Notes under the pieces: model-generated
What the model saw: the letters and a program-made list of their open reading frames with translations, nothing else
The model's database searches: none
Told to the model about the DNA's origin: nothing
Made by a program: the position numbers and the translations under genes
From: Paramecium octaurelia
Taxonomy: Eukaryota; Ciliophora; Oligohymenophorea; Peniculida; Parameciidae
DNA length: 64,000 nucleotides
Reading direction: 5' to 3'
Assembly: GCA_905182995.1 (NCBI GenBank)
Contig: CAJJDP010000050.1
Location: forward strand, 252,877-316,876
In this document: piece by piece, positions 60,777 through 64,000 of the stretch
Layout: the number at the start of each line of letters is the position of its first letter
How positions within the stretch are numbered: the stretch's first letter is position 1

Positions 60777-60880
60777 TTCATTTGATTTTTAATCCATATA
60801 AATTGCAAATAAATTAAAATTTTATATTGAAATATTTACGTCAGGGAATAAAAAGATTTAATAATTTTTGTAAAAATATT
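60777..60880. promoter_or_regulatory. Compact divergent promoter (MFS / E2-LRR)
   Basis: 104 bp between divergent ATGs, A/T-rich throughout. Both promoters must fit here. Confidence 0.5.
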
Positions 60881-63800
60881 ATGATTAAATAAGGTAAATG
60901 TAAGGATACTGCAGTTTTAAGGACGCTCATCAACACTCAAGCATAAAATTTTGCTACTAAGAGATTGTTGAAGGATCTCAATATCATTGAGAAGGAGTCC
61001 ATTCCCACAGTGGGAGTTACTGCTAGACCCCTTGAACACGACCTCTTTGTTTGGCATGCCAACATCCGAGGTCCAGTTGGAACTCCATATGAAGGTGGAA
61101 TCTTTCATTTTGAACTCTTGATACCTGAATCTTATCCCCATTAACCACCCAAAATCAATCTATTCACAGAACTGCCCCATCCAAATGTGTTTGGCAATTC
61201 TATTTGTCTTGACTTACTTCAAGCACGAAAGCCAGAAGATAAAGATAAGCAATCAGGTTGGTCAAGTGCCTACACGATCTAGTCAATATTGTTATAGTTG
61301 TCAGCCTTCCTGTTTGAAGAACAGATAACTGAGAAGAAGGAGAAGCAATTGGCACAAATTAAGAAGGCAGTTTAGGCTGCTAATAATTTTAAATGTACAA
61401 CCAAGAATTGTAAACATGGAGGTAAGCTCTCCTTGTGGCCTTAATTCAACACTAAGGAAACTGATGAATAGTAGTTTATTAATAAAGCCTCAGAGTAAGA
61501 ATTGTTGGAATAGTAATTCCTTTGTTTCCACACTAAATTAAGTTACAGAAAACCATTAGCCCCACAATTCGAAGATGAAACCAAGATCAAACAAGAAAGT
61601 TGTCTAGGAATTCTATTGAATGTATCTAAGGTGCCAAGGACTGGCTCAATCAAATAAGCAGTTCCATCTTTAGATTATGTCTCAATCAAAGCCTTTTTAA
61701 ATGAGGGATTGAAGTGGGATTCGTTGAATCTATCCTACACTCATTGGTTGCCTCTTTATTTTGGTAAGACTGACAATAAAGAGAGAGTGTTGCATCTCCT
61801 CCAAAGATCATTGTCCATGATAATGACCAACAACACTAAAAGGTTCAAGCCTGAATTCGTTTTGGAAGTATTTCCAAAGATCACACAAAGTATAGTTCAT
61901 GGAATGATGGCCGAAAAGACTCATGCATCAATTAGATGTCTAAGAGTGTTGGCTTAAGTTCATGCCTTATGGTTATTGTGTATGGAAGAATGGCCTTAAC
62001 TCTATTAGTAGGTGGATGCAATTATTCACAAATTCATTACTGATGAGAAGAGTAGAACTAAAGAACATACTCCCAATCTTGGTATCTTATTTAATTTGCT
62101 CTATGTATCTAAAAAATACACCTTTGGAGATTTGGTTCAATCCTATACAGGAGAATAATTAGATAGATAAGTGTTTTGGTTATTGAAGGAAATCCCAGAA
62201 TTGGCCGATGAGAAATTGGAAGGTGCAATCAGTGCTACTAAGAGAGTTGAAATCACATTTAAATAATAATCAACTTCATTTTAAATGGGTTGTTTCTAAT
62301 ACATTTATTTAACTTATGTAGTTTAGCCATTGAAGACTTAGAAGGAGATCTTGGAAAGATTCGACAAAAACTATTGTTTGTTGACTACTGGCATTGAAAA
62401 TGGAATTCAAGAAAAAGTGTTTGAAGCTTTCAAACGAGTAGTCAACTACGATGGCTTCTATGATTTCATCGGATAAGAAAAGAAGTCAGTTGAAGAATTG
62501 AATCAATTGTTAAAGCAAGCTGTAAAGAACTCTAAAGACAAGAAGTATCATGGCACAGTTGAGGAGATGAACTAATTGCCCCCTGCAATTGATTAAGTTA
62601 AACAATACTAAAAAAAATACTCAAGAATATAAGATTTCTATGTAATTACTAAAAAGGAAGAAGATAAAAAATAAATTAAATATGACATTTAAGCTAATTA
62701 GAATATAGATTGGAAATAAGAATTGTGTAAGAGATGGGATTGGATTGATGAGTAATTGAAGTGGAATTCAGAGTTAAATGCTACTGAATTGGCTCAACAG
62801 TCCAACTATAGAGTGTTGAATGGATTTGGTCTCAAGCCTGAGGATAGACTTTATAATAAGATCGAAACCCTTAGAAACCAACATCATACTATCAAATATT
62901 AGGATGATTTCCCTAAGCATACTTGGCAATAACTGTACATGAAGTTAGATTTTGAGTAATTCTTACTTCAATTCGATTCTTGTCCTGATTTCCAAAGCTT
63001 CTATGAAAAGGTCTAAATCATCAAAGAACATTTAGTAGACTTGGTTCTTGTAGTGATTCACATTAAAACTGTTTCATCAGGATACTATTACATCACTGCT
63101 GCTTTAGATTAATTCACTAAATTGATGAGATTGACCTTGACTGGATAAGATTAGTTGGGTAGCATTATATTCCCAAAGAAAGCTGCTAAATCAATTTACA
63201 AAGGATTGAATAATCTAAGCAAATAATAGAACAGTTTATCAATTATTGAGCTCAATAAGTTAGGTTTTTCAGGAAATTAACTCGAAATCACAGAGTCAAT
63301 ATTTGGAGTGTTATATCAATTTTAGAATCAAATCAGATCACTTACAATTGAGAATACTGATTTGTTGACTTTAAGTAATGCTGCAAAGACAGTCGGAGCA
63401 ATAATCACTTCATTTAGACACCTCGAATTTTTGAATTTGAAAGGATCAATCCGTAATGCTAACATAGCCAAAGAAATCACAGATGGTTTGATGAGAGCAA
63501 AGCAATTGGTAACAGTAGATTTGTCTGCAAACAACTTAGCAACTGAAAAGGGATTGGCATCAATTGTCTATAATTTGAGTTTCTCACCAAAGTTGACATT
63601 CTTAGACATCTCAGGATGCGGATCAATCACATCAGTTGAGTTGGTGGAAAGCTTGTACAAACTATTGAGAATTACTGCTAGTTTAGAACATTTAAATTTG
63701 GAGAGATTGGCTTGTTTGAATCTAACTAAGGAATTCTTTGTAGCATTGGGAGAAAGCAGAACTTTAAAAACATTGAATCTTAATACCATAGGAGAGTTCA

Positions 63801-64000
63801 ATGATCAAAAATTAGAATAGTTAGGTAAGGCAATAGCCTTTAATGCTTAAAAGGGAGGATAATTAAGTATTGTCAATTTAAATTACGATGGAATTAACTA
63901 TCAAAAGTTGAAGAAGTTAGTGGAAAGCATGGCAATTTCTAATCACGATCATGAGGTTTGGTATGGAGATGCAAACAAAGCGAGTAAAATGACAGGAGAT
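60881..64000 (+). CDS. Ubiquitin-conjugating (E2) domain fused to long protein with leucine-rich repeats (3' truncated by window)
   Basis: Over 1,000 residues, open to the window edge. A 21-nt intron follows MIKQ (GTAAATG...CTGCAG) and a 33-nt one lies near 62290. Residues about 20-150 form an E2 fold: RLLKDLNIIEKESIPTVGVT, FVWHANIRGPVGTPYEGGIF, IPESYPHQPPKINLFTELPH, then HPNVFGNSICLDLL with the catalytic Cys near residue 102, and TIQSILLQLSAFLFEEQ. A helical, Trp-containing middle follows (about 500 residues, no domain named). From about 63240 there are leucine-rich repeats (FRHLEFLNLKGSIRNANI, LVTVDLSANNLATEKGL, LTFLDISGCGSI, LEHLNLERLACLNL), RNI-like. A ubiquitin E2 with its own substrate-recognition LRR is the reading I favour. 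Confidence 0.83.

Overview
The window reads as macronuclear DNA of an oligohymenophorean ciliate, almost certainly Paramecium or a close relative. Three things in the sequence support this. Nearly every recognisable gene stays open only if TAA and TAG are read as glutamine, with TGA as the sole stop (for example ribosomal proteins L19, S14 and P1, GCN5, Rab11 and an SNF1/AMPK kinase). Introns are minute, about 18-40 nt and mostly 21-28 nt, GT...AG. Genes are packed tens to a few hundred bases apart on both strands in AT-rich DNA. With the standard code the real genes appear chopped into fragments, so all coordinates here come from re-reading the frames with the ciliate code. Where total length minus introns is a multiple of three and the protein is continuous, I call the model resolved; otherwise I say so.

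Layout. 1-5.8 kb: a coiled-coil protein, an ALY/REF mRNA-export adaptor, ribosomal stalk protein P1, an uncertain reverse gene, and a TPR protein that appears twice because a 1,336-bp segment is repeated exactly on both sides of a single N at 4530 (most likely an unmerged contig overlap). 6-15 kb: a signalling-rich block with four kinase-fold genes (two ordinary, one with an altered DFG, one clear pseudokinase fused to MORN repeats) and several coiled-coil or disordered proteins. 15-19 kb: L19, S14 and a RhoGAP protein. 19.5-24.4 kb: a RING/B-box/Kelch protein, a kinase with a long helical tail and a short acidic protein. 24.4-30.5 kb: a rhomboid-like membrane protein, a two-RRM-like protein, an HP1-like chromo/chromoshadow protein, Rab11 and a Cys-rich protein. 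30.8-40.4 kb: mostly lineage-restricted proteins, including a 776-residue protein of unknown family and a tandem cyclic-nucleotide-binding-domain protein. 40.9-47.3 kb: a MEK-like kinase and an SNF1/AMPK catalytic subunit in divergent orientation with 24 bp between their start codons, then GCN5 (HAT plus bromodomain) and an LMBR1-family membrane protein. 47.5-56.8 kb: a chorein/ATG2-like giant, a degenerate membrane histidine-kinase-like receptor, and eIF2A. 57-64 kb: an unresolved multi-exon gene, an MFS transporter, and a ubiquitin-conjugating (E2) domain fused to a long protein ending in leucine-rich repeats, which runs off the window.

Functionally the region is an ordinary housekeeping and signalling neighbourhood with no operons, mobile elements, CRISPR arrays or tRNA/rRNA genes that I could recognise. 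The points most worth following are the unusual domain fusions (E2-LRR, pseudokinase-MORN, TRIM-like Kelch), the catalytically degenerate kinase and histidine-kinase folds, an in-frame TGA inside an otherwise continuous gene, and the assembly artefact.
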